Assembly (NCBI RefSeq): GCF_009982895.1 | Contig: NZ_WXZL01000005.1 | Coordinates: 153,073-217,072 of the forward strand | Source of the DNA: Deinococcus alpinitundrae | GTDB taxonomy: Bacteria > Deinococcota > Deinococci > Deinococcales > Deinococcaceae | Reading direction: 5' to 3' | DNA length: 64,000 bases | In this document: piece by piece, positions 10,147 through 17,977 of the stretch | How the letters are laid out: every line of letters starts with the position of its first letter | Position numbering within the stretch: position 1 is the first letter of the stretch | Translations under genes and position numbers: made by a program | The notes under the pieces: generated by a model | What the model saw: the letters and a program-made list of their open reading frames with translations, nothing else | Told to the model about the DNA's origin: nothing | Databases searched by the model: none

Positions 10147-10667
10147 CCGACCACCCACCCGCCCCTGACGCCGAAACGCTCGCCTTTCTCCAGTCGGTCT
10201 TCGAACTCGTCCGCGCCGGAGACGCCGATCAGCTCGGGCCGCTGCTCGACCAGGGGCTGCCCGCCAACCTGCTCAACCAGAAAGGTGACAGCCTGCTGAT
10301 GCTGGCCAGCTACCACGGCCACCTGGAAGCTACCCGGCAACTGCTGGCCCACGGCGCGGACCCCGAACTCGCCAACGACCAAGGGCAGACCCCGCTCGTC
10401 GGCGCGGCCTTCAAGGGCAATCTGGAGATGGCCGAACTGCTGCTCGATCACGGAGCCGATACCGAGACGGCAGGCCCCGGCGGCAAGACGGCACTGATGA
10501 TGGCCGCCATGTTCAACCGCACCGAGATGGTGAGCTGGCTGCTCGCGCGCGGTGCGAACCTGCATGCCCGCGACGTGGGCGGCCTGTCGGTGGCCGACGC
10601 CGCCCGGCTGATGAACGCGCAGGACACCGCTGCCCAGCTCGACGCCCTGCTCAGCCCGGCTTCTTAA
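10143..10667 (+). CDS. Ankyrin repeat protein
   Basis: 174 residues, no signal peptide. About four ankyrin repeats: residues ~27-60 (GDADQLGPLLDQGLPANLLN), ~61-92 (GDSLLMLASYHGHLEATRQL), ~93-125 (GQTPLVGAAFKGNLEMAELL) and ~126-160 (GKTALMMAAMFNRTEMVSWL), each with the TPLxxAxxxGxxExxxxLL pattern. Expected to be a cytoplasmic protein-binding scaffold. It is inserted between moxR and DUF58 in an otherwise standard MoxR-DUF58-TgpA cluster. The AAGGAG sits about 10 nt before the ATG. Confidence 0.9.
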   Translation: MTDHPPAPDAETLAFLQSVFELVRAGDADQLGPLLDQGLPANLLNQKGDSLLMLASYHGHLEATRQLLAHGADPELANDQGQTPLVGAAFKGNLEMAELLLDHGADTETAGPGGKTALMMAAMFNRTEMVSWLLARGANLHARDVGGLSVADAARLMNAQDTAAQLDALLSPAS

Positions 10668-10689
10668 CCCCGACCCCCAGGATGCCCAC

Positions 10690-11739
10690 ATGACCCAGCC
10701 CCCCACGGCTTCTCCCACCAACCTGCGCGAGCGCCTCAGCGGGTGGGCCAGCGACGACGGCAACGCCGACCAGGGCCTGGGCATCACCGTGGCCCCTGCG
10801 ACCCACTTCTCGAAGGGTCCACGTGTGTACCCGACCCGCTTCGGCGCGGCGTTTCTGCTCACGGCCCTGCTGACCCTGATCGGCTGCGTCAACTACCAGC
10901 TCAGCCTCGGCTACTTGGTGACCTTCCTGATGCTGGGGCTGTGGGTGTCGGGCGCGGTGGCGGCCTCGCGCAGTCTCAGCGGCCTGAGGCTCAGCGCCGC
11001 GCCGCCGGACACCGCCTGGGCCGGAGAGGAAGCGGCCTTCGCCGTGCGGGTTCAAAATCCTTCGGACCAGCCTCGCGCCCGGCTGCGCCTGCGCGCCCAT
11101 CGCCCGCGCTCGGCGACCATCACGCTGCTCGACGTGGCGGCGCAGGCCGAGACCACCGCGCCAGTGATGATCGCGGCCCCCCGGCGTGGCCCGCTGACCC
11201 TGCCGCGCCTGCGGCTGGAAGGCCGTGACGCTCTGGGATTGTGGCGCGGCGTGACCTATCCGCTCTTGAGCGCCGAGGCGCTGATCTACCCGGCTCCCGA
11301 AGTGGACGCCCCGCCGTTGCCGGGCACGCGGGCCAGCGAGGGCAGCGGGCAGCAGCGGGCGGCGGGCCAGGAGGACTTCGCGGGCGTGCGGCCCTACCTG
11401 CCCGGCGACGCCCCCCGGCAGGTGGCCTGGCGGCACTCGGCCCGCACCGGCGACCTCCATACCAAGGTGTTCGACGCACCGATCAGTTGGACCCTACGCT
11501 TGGACTATGCCGAATTGCGCGGCCTGGACCCCGAGGCCCGCTACTCGCGCCTGAGCGCCTGGGTACGGCAAGCCCGCCAATACGATGCCCGCTACCGCCT
11601 GGAATTGCCAGACAGAACGGTGGAGGAGGGCAGCGGCGAGGCCCACTCGCGCCGCGCCCTGAATGCCCTGGCTCTTTCGCAACCCGCTCGCCAGGACACC
11701 CCGCCGGAGCGACAAGCTCACCTGGCGGGCCGACCATGA
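10690..11739 (+). CDS. DUF58 domain-containing membrane protein
   Basis: 349 residues. Two adjacent membrane segments near residues 53-95 (FGAAFLLTALLTLIGCVNY, then LVTFLMLGLWVSGAVAAS) precede a beta-rich region and the DUF58 signature FAGVRPYLPGDAPRQVAWRH at about 237-256. In MoxR clusters DUF58 proteins are VWA-like membrane partners of the ATPase. The stop overlaps the next gene by ATGA. Confidence 0.9.
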   Translation: MTQPPTASPTNLRERLSGWASDDGNADQGLGITVAPATHFSKGPRVYPTRFGAAFLLTALLTLIGCVNYQLSLGYLVTFLMLGLWVSGAVAASRSLSGLRLSAAPPDTAWAGEEAAFAVRVQNPSDQPRARLRLRAHRPRSATITLLDVAAQAETTAPVMIAAPRRGPLTLPRLRLEGRDALGLWRGVTYPLLSAEALIYPAPEVDAPPLPGTRASEGSGQQRAAGQEDFAGVRPYLPGDAPRQVAWRHSARTGDLHTKVFDAPISWTLRLDYAELRGLDPEARYSRLSAWVRQARQYDARYRLELPDRTVEEGSGEAHSRRALNALALSQPARQDTPPERQAHLAGRP

Positions 11740-13730
11740 CCTTCAGCGTCCAACTGCCGCGCCACCGGGCAGCCCCGGCGTCTGTGCCCGCGCCGCTGCC
11801 GCTGCCCGCCCTGCTCGCCATGCTGGCCGCGCTGACGCTGTGCCTGCTGCCCTACCTGCTGCGGCTGCCCTGGTGGGCCAGCTTGCTCACGGGGCTGCTG
11901 CTGGCTTACCGGGTGGGAGTGGCTTTGAAACGGGTTTCGGCACTCCCCGTTCTCGCCCAGTCCTTGCTGTTGCTGCTGATCGCACTGATGGCAGGCTGGG
12001 GTCTGCTGGCGGCCTTCGACACCCTGCTGGGGCGCGACGGGGGCACAGCCATTCTGGTGGTGCTGATCGCCCTCAAGGCAGTGGAAACCCGCACGGGGCG
12101 CGACCTCCAGACGCTAGCCCTACTGAGCTTCTTTGTCACCGTGACGCATTTCTTCTACGCCCAGGACACAGTGACCGCTCTTCACGCGCTGCTCTCAGTG
12201 ACAGGGCTGTGCGCGGCTCTCACGCTGTGGGAACGCCCCGGCGCGCTGGCGGGCCTGCCTTCGGCTGGGTCGGCGCTGGCCCGCTTCTCGCCGCTGCTGA
12301 AATCATCGGGCGGCGTGCTGCTGCGGGCGCTGCCGCTGGCCGCCGCGCTATTCGTGCTGTTTCCGCGCCCCGACAGCCCGCTGTGGCAGATGCCGGTCAG
12401 CGGCGGCAGCAGCGCCTCGGGCCTGTCCGACACGGTCAATCCGGGCGGCATCAGCAGCCTGGCACTCAGCGACGAGGTGGCGTTCCGGGCACAGTTCGAC
12501 GGCCCGGTGCCGCCCTCCGATCAGCTCTACTGGCGCGGCCCGGTGATGGAATTTTTCGACGGCGAGACCTGGCGACTGGGCGGCAGCCCCCGTCAGCTAC
12601 CCGACGTGACCGTGCGCGGCCCGGTGCGGGCCTACACCCTGACCGTCGAGCCGCACCAGCGCGCCTGGGTGCTGGCCCTCGATGCCCCCGCCTCGCTGCC
12701 GGACGGCACCTTCATCACCCAGAACCTGCAAGTCATCAAACCCAGCCGGATCGGGGCGCGCACCCGCTTCAAGCTGAGTGCCGCCACCGACTACAGCTAC
12801 GGCATCAATGCCGATCCGGCCTGGCTGATGCGCAACCTTCAACTGCCCGAGCGCTCCAACCCGCGCCTGCGCGAACTGGCCAGGAGCTGGCTCAATTTGC
12901 CGCCTGCCGAGCGGGTCCAGGCGGGCCTGAATGTGTTCCGGCAGGGGGATTTCACCTACACCCTCAACCCGCCGACGCTGCCCACCGTCAACGGCATGGA
13001 CACTTTCGTGTTCAGCACCCGGCGGGGATTTTGCGAGCACTACGCCAGCGCCTACGCCATCATGATGCGGGCGGCCGGCGTTCCGGCGCGGGTCGTCACC
13101 GGCTACCAGGGGGCCGAGGCCAACGGTGCTTACCAGATTGTGCGCCAGGCCAATGCCCACGCCTGGACCGAGGTGTGGCTGGCCGGGCAAGGCTGGTTGC
13201 GAATCGATCCCACGGCCACCGTCTCACCCGACCGCATTGAGCGGGGCGTCTCATCGCTCAAAGGTGCGCCGGGGCTGGCGGCAGGCCAGGGCGGACTGCT
13301 CGCGGGCCTGAGTCTGCGCCTTGACGCCCTGCAAAACCTCTGGAACACCTGGGTCATCGGCTACGACGGCGCGCAGCAGCGCCAGCTGTTTGCCAAACTG
13401 GGTCTGGGACAACTCGGCGACTGGCGGCTGACTCTCTTCGGCGCGGCGGCGATCGGGCTGGCCTTCGTGCCGCTGCTGCTGCGCCGCCGCCCGCCTGCCG
13501 AGCCGCTCTCCACTGCCTACGTGCTGCTGACCCGCCGCCTGAAGCTGCCCAGAGAGCTGCACGAACCCGGCAGTGCCTATGCCGAGCGCGCCGCCGGGCG
13601 GTATCCTGGTCAGTCCGGACGCATTCGCGAGCTGATCGGTGAGTACCAGCGCCTGCGCTACGGCCCCGAGCCGACCGCTGAGCAGGTGCGGGCCTTCGTG
13701 CAGGCGGTGCGGGACTTTCGGGTGCGCTAA
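11736..13730 (+). CDS. TgpA-like transmembrane transglutaminase (DUF3488 + transglutaminase core)
   Basis: 664 residues from the ATG at 11736, which overlaps the DUF58 stop (ATGA). Residues ~27-210 are a multi-pass membrane domain. A periplasmic transglutaminase-like domain follows: Cys in RRGFCEHYASAYAIMMRAAG (~431), His in QANAHAWTEVWLAGQGW (~474) and Asp in LRIDPTA (~490). A late membrane helix (FGAAAIGLAFVPLLL, ~570) leads to a DUF4129-like cytoplasmic tail. In Pseudomonas TgpA is an essential transglutaminase; the substrate here is unknown. An upstream start at 11241 in the same frame runs through the DUF58 gene and is not credible. Confidence 0.92.
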   Translation: MTFSVQLPRHRAAPASVPAPLPLPALLAMLAALTLCLLPYLLRLPWWASLLTGLLLAYRVGVALKRVSALPVLAQSLLLLLIALMAGWGLLAAFDTLLGRDGGTAILVVLIALKAVETRTGRDLQTLALLSFFVTVTHFFYAQDTVTALHALLSVTGLCAALTLWERPGALAGLPSAGSALARFSPLLKSSGGVLLRALPLAAALFVLFPRPDSPLWQMPVSGGSSASGLSDTVNPGGISSLALSDEVAFRAQFDGPVPPSDQLYWRGPVMEFFDGETWRLGGSPRQLPDVTVRGPVRAYTLTVEPHQRAWVLALDAPASLPDGTFITQNLQVIKPSRIGARTRFKLSAATDYSYGINADPAWLMRNLQLPERSNPRLRELARSWLNLPPAERVQAGLNVFRQGDFTYTLNPPTLPTVNGMDTFVFSTRRGFCEHYASAYAIMMRAAGVPARVVTGYQGAEANGAYQIVRQANAHAWTEVWLAGQGWLRIDPTATVSPDRIERGVSSLKGAPGLAAGQGGLLAGLSLRLDALQNLWNTWVIGYDGAQQRQLFAKLGLGQLGDWRLTLFGAAAIGLAFVPLLLRRRPPAEPLSTAYVLLTRRLKLPRELHEPGSAYAERAAGRYPGQSGRIRELIGEYQRLRYGPEPTAEQVRAFVQAVRDFRVR

Positions 13731-13762
13731 GGCCTGGCTTGCCGGGGGCGTGCCGCCGCGCC

Positions 13763-13768
13763 CACAAT
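13763..13768 (+). promoter_or_regulatory. -10 hexamer (CACAAT) before the SH3b gene
   Basis: CACAAT then seven bases then the ATG at 13776. It overlaps the alternative ATG at 13767, which supports 13776 as the start. Confidence 0.45.
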
Positions 13769-13775
13769 GGACGGT

Positions 13776-14096
13776 ATGAAGCTGATGCTTACCGTTGCCT
13801 TGCTGCTCGCCCTTGCCGCTCCTGCTGGGGCCGAGGACGTGCCGTTCGTGTTTCAGTCCGACGCCGTGACCCGCCACAACACCAACCTGCGCACCGGGCC
13901 GTCCCTGAAGGCCGCTGTGCTGACGGTGGTGCCCAGGGGTCAGCCGGTGCAGGTGGGGCGCTGCAGCGTATGGTGCCCGGTGAAATACCAGGCCTCTGGC
14001 AAAACCTACGCCGGGTACATCTCCGCCGATCTGCTCAAGCGCCAGTTGCTGCCGATCATCACGCCGCAGCCCAAGTCCGATCAGTCCGAGCGGTGA
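13776..14096 (+). CDS. Secreted SH3b-domain protein
   Basis: 106 residues from the ATG at 13776. MKLMLTVALLLALAAPAGA is a clear signal peptide. The mature part has a bacterial SH3 fold: NTNLRTGPSLKAAVLTVVPR then GQPVQVGRC and GKTYAGYISADLLKR, with two cysteines (CSVWC) that could form a disulfide. Such domains bind peptidoglycan or act in envelope complexes. The stop overlaps the next start (GTGA). Confidence 0.85.
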   Translation: MKLMLTVALLLALAAPAGAEDVPFVFQSDAVTRHNTNLRTGPSLKAAVLTVVPRGQPVQVGRCSVWCPVKYQASGKTYAGYISADLLKRQLLPIITPQPKSDQSER

Positions 14097-14731
14097 AACG
14101 CGCCCTGCTGGTGGTGGCGACGGCGGGCGAGGCCATGCGGTTGAATGCCCTCAGCGTGAGAGGCGTCGAGGTTCAGGTGGTGGTCAGCGGGGTCGGTCCA
14201 GTGGCGGCAGCGCTGGCGACCCAGGCGGCGCTGGCCGGGTTCGGGGGCGATCTGGTCATCAGCACGGGCATCGGCGGCGCGTTTCCCAGCGACGGCCTGA
14301 AAGTGGGCGACGTGGCCCTGGCCTCCGAAATCGTGCAGGCCGATCTGGGTGCCTGGGATGGTGAGCAGTTTTTGCCGCTCGCTGAACTGGGGTTGGAAGT
14401 CGCGCCGGGCCACACCGGGCGCTTCGCATGCTGGCCTGGCGTTCTGAACTTGGGTCTGCCGTATGGCCCCTTCGTCACCGTCAGCAGCGTGACCGGCAGT
14501 GAGGTGGGGATGCAGGAATTGGTTCGGCGGGTGCCGGGCGCGCTCGTGGAGGGCATGGAGGGTGCGGGCGTCGCGCACGCCGCGCTGCTAGCGGGCGTGC
14601 CCATGACCGAGGTGCGCGGCGTCAGCAACTTTGTGGGGCCGCGTGACCGCTCAGCGTGGCGCATTGGGGAGGCGCTGGCGGCGCTGGACGTGGGTCTGCG
14701 AATGGTGCTGGAGAAGCTGGCGGCGGGCTAG
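14093..14731 (+). CDS. mqnB: Futalosine hydrolase
   Basis: 212 residues from a GTG at 14093 that overlaps the SH3b stop (GTGA). VKRALLVVATAGEAMRLNAL and VVSGVGPVAAALATQAAL give the nucleoside-phosphorylase fold. VISTGIGGAFPSDGLKVGDV, TVSSVTGSEVGMQEL and VEGMEGAGVAHAALLAGVPM place the substrate-binding Glu, and VRGVSNFVGPRDRSAWRIGEA the catalytic Asp region; this ending is typical of MqnB. It hydrolyses futalosine to dehypoxanthine futalosine in the alternative menaquinone route used by Deinococcus. Other mqn genes are not nearby. Confidence 0.85.
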   Translation: MKRALLVVATAGEAMRLNALSVRGVEVQVVVSGVGPVAAALATQAALAGFGGDLVISTGIGGAFPSDGLKVGDVALASEIVQADLGAWDGEQFLPLAELGLEVAPGHTGRFACWPGVLNLGLPYGPFVTVSSVTGSEVGMQELVRRVPGALVEGMEGAGVAHAALLAGVPMTEVRGVSNFVGPRDRSAWRIGEALAALDVGLRMVLEKLAAG

Positions 14732-15047
14732 AGCATTTGTCACAAGTCTGATGGCATGTCGAGCGCAGCCGAGGCTGTCTTGTTGTTCGCCGCAACATCA
14801 CTCAGCCCGCTCTGTTCTGCTGTTGTGCCAGCCAGGGTGACGACTATTCTGGCAGATGCCTTATACGGTTTCCGGTCAATCAGGGAGGCAATCACTGTAT
14901 ATCCGACCAGCGGGCGGCCTCATGGGCGTCCTTTCACGGTGAGGGAGCCGCTGTACTCAAGACAGGAGGAGAGGGAAAAACGATTTCTGGGAAAAGAATT
15001 ATGAAAATGGCGAGATTCCATTTTCAGAACGGATTTCTCGGAAACCG
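14732..15047. other. 316-bp intergenic region with repeat-like features
   Basis: No convincing gene. It contains an inverted pair of 9-mers (14865-14873 and 15040-15048), a perfect hairpin at 15002-15026 and two related 14-16-base stretches (around 14981 and 15029). See the repeat entry. Confidence 0.5.
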
Positions 15048-15048
15048 T
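14865..15048. repeat. Possible small non-autonomous element (184 bp) bounded by inverted 9-mers
   Basis: ACGGTTTCC at 14865-14873 is the exact inverse complement of GGAAACCGT at 15040-15048. Between them lie a 9-bp perfect stem (15002-15010 with 15018-15026) and the imperfect direct repeat ACGATTTCTGGGAAA / ACGGATTTCTCGGAAA. The right end reaches the first base of the hxlR stop codon. The size and shape resemble the small dispersed repeats of Deinococcus genomes. Copy number cannot be judged from one window. Confidence 0.4.
15002..15026. terminator. Hairpin downstream of hxlR (9-bp stem)
   Basis: TGAAAATGG pairs with CCATTTTCA around a 7-nt loop. It lies 22 bp past the stop of the minus-strand HxlR gene. 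There is no following T-tract on that strand, so the terminator role is only possible. Confidence 0.35.
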
Positions 15049-15500
15049 CATGACTGCGCCGATAACCCAGCCGCTTTCTGATCATCAAAGGTGCGGCGGG
15101 CTTCCTCGACGCTGTTGAGATTGTCCGCTGCCCAGATCCACACGCCGCAAAATGCCGCGCCCAGGCTCAGGCCCAGCCCGGTGAGCCGGTATTCCACTTT
15201 GGGCGGCACCACCGGGTACACGGTTCGCTCGACCAAGCCGTCACGTTCCATTTGGCGCAGGGTCTGGGTCAGCATCTTCTGACTGATGCCTGCGACCAGT
15301 TCGCCCAGGCGCGAAAAACGTAGCACGCCGTGTTCGGTCAGCACTTCCAGAATCAGCATCGTCCACTTGTCAGCCACCCGGCTGATCAGTTCGTTGACCA
15401 GCGCCGCCACGCGGGGGTCGATCTCAGCAGGCGGGAGATCGGCAGCGTACCGCCTGGCTGCTGCAATCTGCTCGTCGGTGAATTGGGCGGCTCCTTTCAT
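15048..15500 (-). CDS. HxlR-family winged-helix regulator (first pair)
   Basis: 150 residues. LISRVADKWTMLILEVLTEH then LRFSRLGELVAGISQKMLTQ and LRQMERDGLVERTVYPVVPP then KVEYRLTGLGLSL form the HxlR winged helix in the usual order. The only cysteine visible is in AAFCGVWIWAADN, so thiol sensing like YodB/HypR is not assured. It diverges from an SDR gene and probably controls it. Its last three bases fall at the end of a putative small repeat element. Confidence 0.88.
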   Translation of the reverse strand: MKGAAQFTDEQIAAARRYAADLPPAEIDPRVAALVNELISRVADKWTMLILEVLTEHGVLRFSRLGELVAGISQKMLTQTLRQMERDGLVERTVYPVVPPKVEYRLTGLGLSLGAAFCGVWIWAADNLNSVEEARRTFDDQKAAGLSAQS

Positions 15501-15538
15501 AGTCTGCTCTTTTTTGAACCCTTGCTCTCTTTTAGATC

Positions 15539-15581
15539 AGTATAGAACTTTTTGGTGCCTTCTTTCATTTGGTAAGTATAG
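15539..15581. promoter_or_regulatory. Divergent HxlR/SDR control region with repeated AGTATAG
   Basis: AGTATAG occurs at 15539-15545 and again at 15575-15581, 36 bp apart. Read on the minus strand each copy gives TATACT, an excellent -10 for the hxlR gene. The plus strand TATAGCATCT at 15578-15587 could be the SDR -10. An HxlR dimer binding here would cover both promoters (inference). Confidence 0.4.
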
Positions 15582-15628
15582 CATCTAGGATAACAGCTGC
15601 TGGGCCAAGGGGCCTGAAAGGAGTCAGC

Positions 15629-16399
15629 ATGAAGTTGCACCACCGCAGCATTTTGATCACCGGCGGTACCAGCGGCATCGGCCTGGAACTGGCCCGCCAA
15701 CTGCTGGAGCATGGCAACACCATCATCGTGACCGGGCGCGATCAGGTTCGGCTGGACGCGACCGTGCGCGAATTGCCCGGACTGCACGCTTACCGCAGCG
15801 ATGTCAGTTACCCGGCGGAAATTCAGCAGCTATACCAAGACATGCTGGCCGCGTTTCCGACGCTGGATACCCTGATCAACAACGCCGGAATCATGCGAAA
15901 TCTCAACCTCGACCAGCCGCATGACCTCACCGACATGACCCGTGAGGTTGAAATTGATTTGATGGGGCCGATCCAGATGGTTCAGCAATTCTTACCCCAC
16001 CTCAAGACCCGCCCAGACGCTCTGATCGTCAATGTCTCGTCAGGTCTGGCCTTTATCCCCCTCACCACTTCCCCGGTGTACTCGGCGGCCAAGGCGGGCC
16101 TGCACGCCTACACCCAGGCGCTGCGTCAGCAACTGGCGGGCAGCCGCGTGCGCATTGTCGAACTGGCCCCGCCACCGATCGAGACGCCGTTGCTGAGGGG
16201 CCTCGAAGCCGAGACGGGCGGCCTGACCAGCATGTCGGCCATGTCACCCGCCACGCTGGTCAGGCAGACGATTGCGGGTATTGAAGCAGGCAAGACTGAG
16301 CTGCGCCCTGGCCTGAGCAATGTCTTGAACACCATGAGCCGGGTCGCGCCCCAGTTCATGTTCAGGCAGATGACCCGGATGTCGGTGCCGAGGACCTAG
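15629..16399 (+). CDS. Short-chain dehydrogenase/reductase (DltE-like)
   Basis: 256 residues from the ATG at 15629, which has AAGGAG 6 nt upstream; an earlier in-frame start at 15569 lies within the promoter region. ILITGGTSGIGLELARQLLE is the TGxxxGIG cofactor loop, DTLINNAGIM the NAG motif, and YSAAKAGLHAY the catalytic Tyr-x-x-x-Lys. The N-terminal and central parts resemble DltE-type oxidoreductases; the substrate is unknown. It is divergently paired with an HxlR regulator. Confidence 0.88.
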   Translation: MKLHHRSILITGGTSGIGLELARQLLEHGNTIIVTGRDQVRLDATVRELPGLHAYRSDVSYPAEIQQLYQDMLAAFPTLDTLINNAGIMRNLNLDQPHDLTDMTREVEIDLMGPIQMVQQFLPHLKTRPDALIVNVSSGLAFIPLTTSPVYSAAKAGLHAYTQALRQQLAGSRVRIVELAPPPIETPLLRGLEAETGGLTSMSAMSPATLVRQTIAGIEAGKTELRPGLSNVLNTMSRVAPQFMFRQMTRMSVPRT

Positions 16400-16541
16400 A
16401 GCTTTTGATGGAAAAGATGCCTTCCTTCTACGTCCGAGCAGAGTGACCCAGCTCCGCAGGAGAGCGAGTGAAAGACGCTCTAGAGCGATTGGGAGCGGGC
16501 ACGCCCCATAAGGGTGCCGTTCCGCCCAAGACAGTGAAGTG

Positions 16542-16562
16542 GCCTGGGTGCTTTTCCCAGGC
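16542..16562 (+). terminator. Stem-loop after the first SDR gene
   Basis: GCCTGGG pairs with CCCAGGC (7 bp) around the loop TGCTTTT. It lies 140 bp past the SDR stop with no T-tract outside the stem, so it is a weak terminator candidate. Confidence 0.35.
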
Positions 16563-16633
16563 AACGTAACAGACGAACGCGCTAATTGATGGGCGGCATG
16601 CCAGAGGGCTTTTGCACCTCAGGCCTGCAACGC

Positions 16634-16639
16634 TAGCCT
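16634..16639 (+). promoter_or_regulatory. -10 hexamer (TAGCCT) before a GTG-started gene
   Basis: TAGCCT, six bases, then GTG at 16646. This is the leaderless signature used with a GTG start. Confidence 0.5.
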
Positions 16640-16645
16640 GAGAGC

Positions 16646-17188
16646 GTGGATTCTTCCCCTCTCCTGACGCTGCGCCCCCAGACCGAGGCCGATTTGCCCA
16701 CCCTCCACCGCTGGCTGCATGCTGAGCAGAGTCCCGAATGGCAGCGCTGGGACGGGCCGTACTTTCCCAAATCCAGCTCCGGACTCAGCCTGGAAACCTA
16801 CACCGAGCGCGCCGCCGCTCACCCCTGGGACGCCGATCAGCAGATCATCGCCCTGGACGGCCAGTGCATCGGCTCGGTCAGCCGCTACGAGGAAGACCCG
16901 GTGGGCGGCGGCTGGTTCGAACTCGGCATCGTCATCTTCGACCGGGCGTACTGGGGCGGCGGCCTGGGCAGGTGGGCGCTCAGGCTCTGGACAGTCCGCA
17001 CCTTCGAGGACACGCCCGCACACGTCATCACCCTGAGCACCTGGAGCGGCAACCAGCGCATGATCCGCGCTGCACAGGCAACAGGCTACCGCGAGTGCGC
17101 CCGCATTCCCGAGGCCCGCGCCTGGGATGGCCAGCGCTGGGACAGCGTGAAGCTGGCGACCCTAAGATGCGACTGGCTCAGCTCTTGA
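16646..17188 (+). CDS. GNAT family N-acetyltransferase (RimJ/RimL-like)
   Basis: 180 residues from a leaderless GTG. LTLRPQTEADLPTLHRWLHA is the N-terminal strand and helix, CIGSVSRYEEDPVGGGWFEL a central strand, GIVIFDRAYWGGGLGRWALR holds the acetyl-CoA loop (WGGGLG), and TWSGNQRMIRAAQATGYREC the C-terminal asparagine-containing helix. This pattern is typical of enzymes acetylating protein N-termini or small amines. The gene converges on nth, and their 3' ends overlap by 11 bp. Confidence 0.86.
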   Translation: MDSSPLLTLRPQTEADLPTLHRWLHAEQSPEWQRWDGPYFPKSSSGLSLETYTERAAAHPWDADQQIIALDGQCIGSVSRYEEDPVGGGWFELGIVIFDRAYWGGGLGRWALRLWTVRTFEDTPAHVITLSTWSGNQRMIRAAQATGYRECARIPEARAWDGQRWDSVKLATLRCDWLSS

Positions 17189-17918
17189 AGGCCGGAACCT
17201 TGCCGCCGTAAATTCTGTAGGCGTCGCACACATCCTGCAAAATGCACTTGCCGCATTTCGGGTGGCTGAAATGGCACACCTGCTGGCCGTGCTTGAGCAG
17301 ATTGATATGCAGCTCGTACAAGAGCGGTGGGTCGGGTGGCAGCAGCCCCAGCAGCGCTTTGTGGGCCGCCTGCTCGCCCATCTTGGGAATCGCCCCGATG
17401 CGCGAGGTGATGCGGTGAACGTGGGTGTCGACCGGGAAGACCGGCTTGGCGTAGTTGAACAGCAGCACCAGCGAGGCGGTCTTGACGCCCACACCCGGCA
17501 GCGCCGTGAGCCACTTCAGCCCCTCGTCCGGCGTCATATCCAGCAAGAAATCCAGATCGTAGCCGCCACGCTCGGCCTTGACCGCGCTCAACGTCGCCTG
17601 GATACGCGGGGCTTTTTGTTCGGGGTAGTTGCTGCGCCGAATCGCTTCGGCCACCACCTCGGTCGGCGCGGCCACGATGGCGTCCCAGTCGCCCAGGGTG
17701 CGCAGTTCCTGGTAGGCGGCGTCCTCGTCCTGCGCGTTGGTGCGCTGCGAGAGGATGGTGCTGATCAGTTCGTGCATCGGGTCGCGGCGCGGGGTCAGCG
17801 GCACCTCGCCGTATTCGGTTCGGAAGCGCCCATGCACTTCTATCAGCAGGGCCGAGCGCTCGTGGGGAGAGCGGGTGACGTTGAGATCGGCAGCGCCGGG
17901 AGAGCTGGGGTCGGCCAT
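17178..17918 (-). CDS. nth: Endonuclease III (DNA glycosylase/AP lyase)
   Basis: 246 residues. It removes oxidised pyrimidines and cleaves AP sites. ISTILSQRTNAQDEDAAYQE opens the helical core. The helix-hairpin-helix LTALPGVGVKTASLVLL near residue 135 carries the catalytic lysine, and FPVDTHVHRITSRIG the catalytic aspartate. The C-terminal iron-sulfur motif is C-x6-C-x2-C-x5-C (VCHFSHPKCGKCILQDVC). A TAAGCT -10 lies nine bases before the ATG. Deinococcus genomes carry several Nth paralogs. Confidence 0.95.
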   Translation of the reverse strand: MADPSSPGAADLNVTRSPHERSALLIEVHGRFRTEYGEVPLTPRRDPMHELISTILSQRTNAQDEDAAYQELRTLGDWDAIVAAPTEVVAEAIRRSNYPEQKAPRIQATLSAVKAERGGYDLDFLLDMTPDEGLKWLTALPGVGVKTASLVLLFNYAKPVFPVDTHVHRITSRIGAIPKMGEQAAHKALLGLLPPDPPLLYELHINLLKHGQQVCHFSHPKCGKCILQDVCDAYRIYGGKVPAFKS

Positions 17919-17977
17919 GATGGGTTGAGCTTAAAGCTGGGCTGCGGGCGGTGGATAGGTGGGTTGCTGGTTTTTTC

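Noticed and set aside
11663..13240. 525-codon plus-strand frame
   Set aside because: Shadow of the TgpA gene in another frame; the real frame carries the transglutaminase triad.
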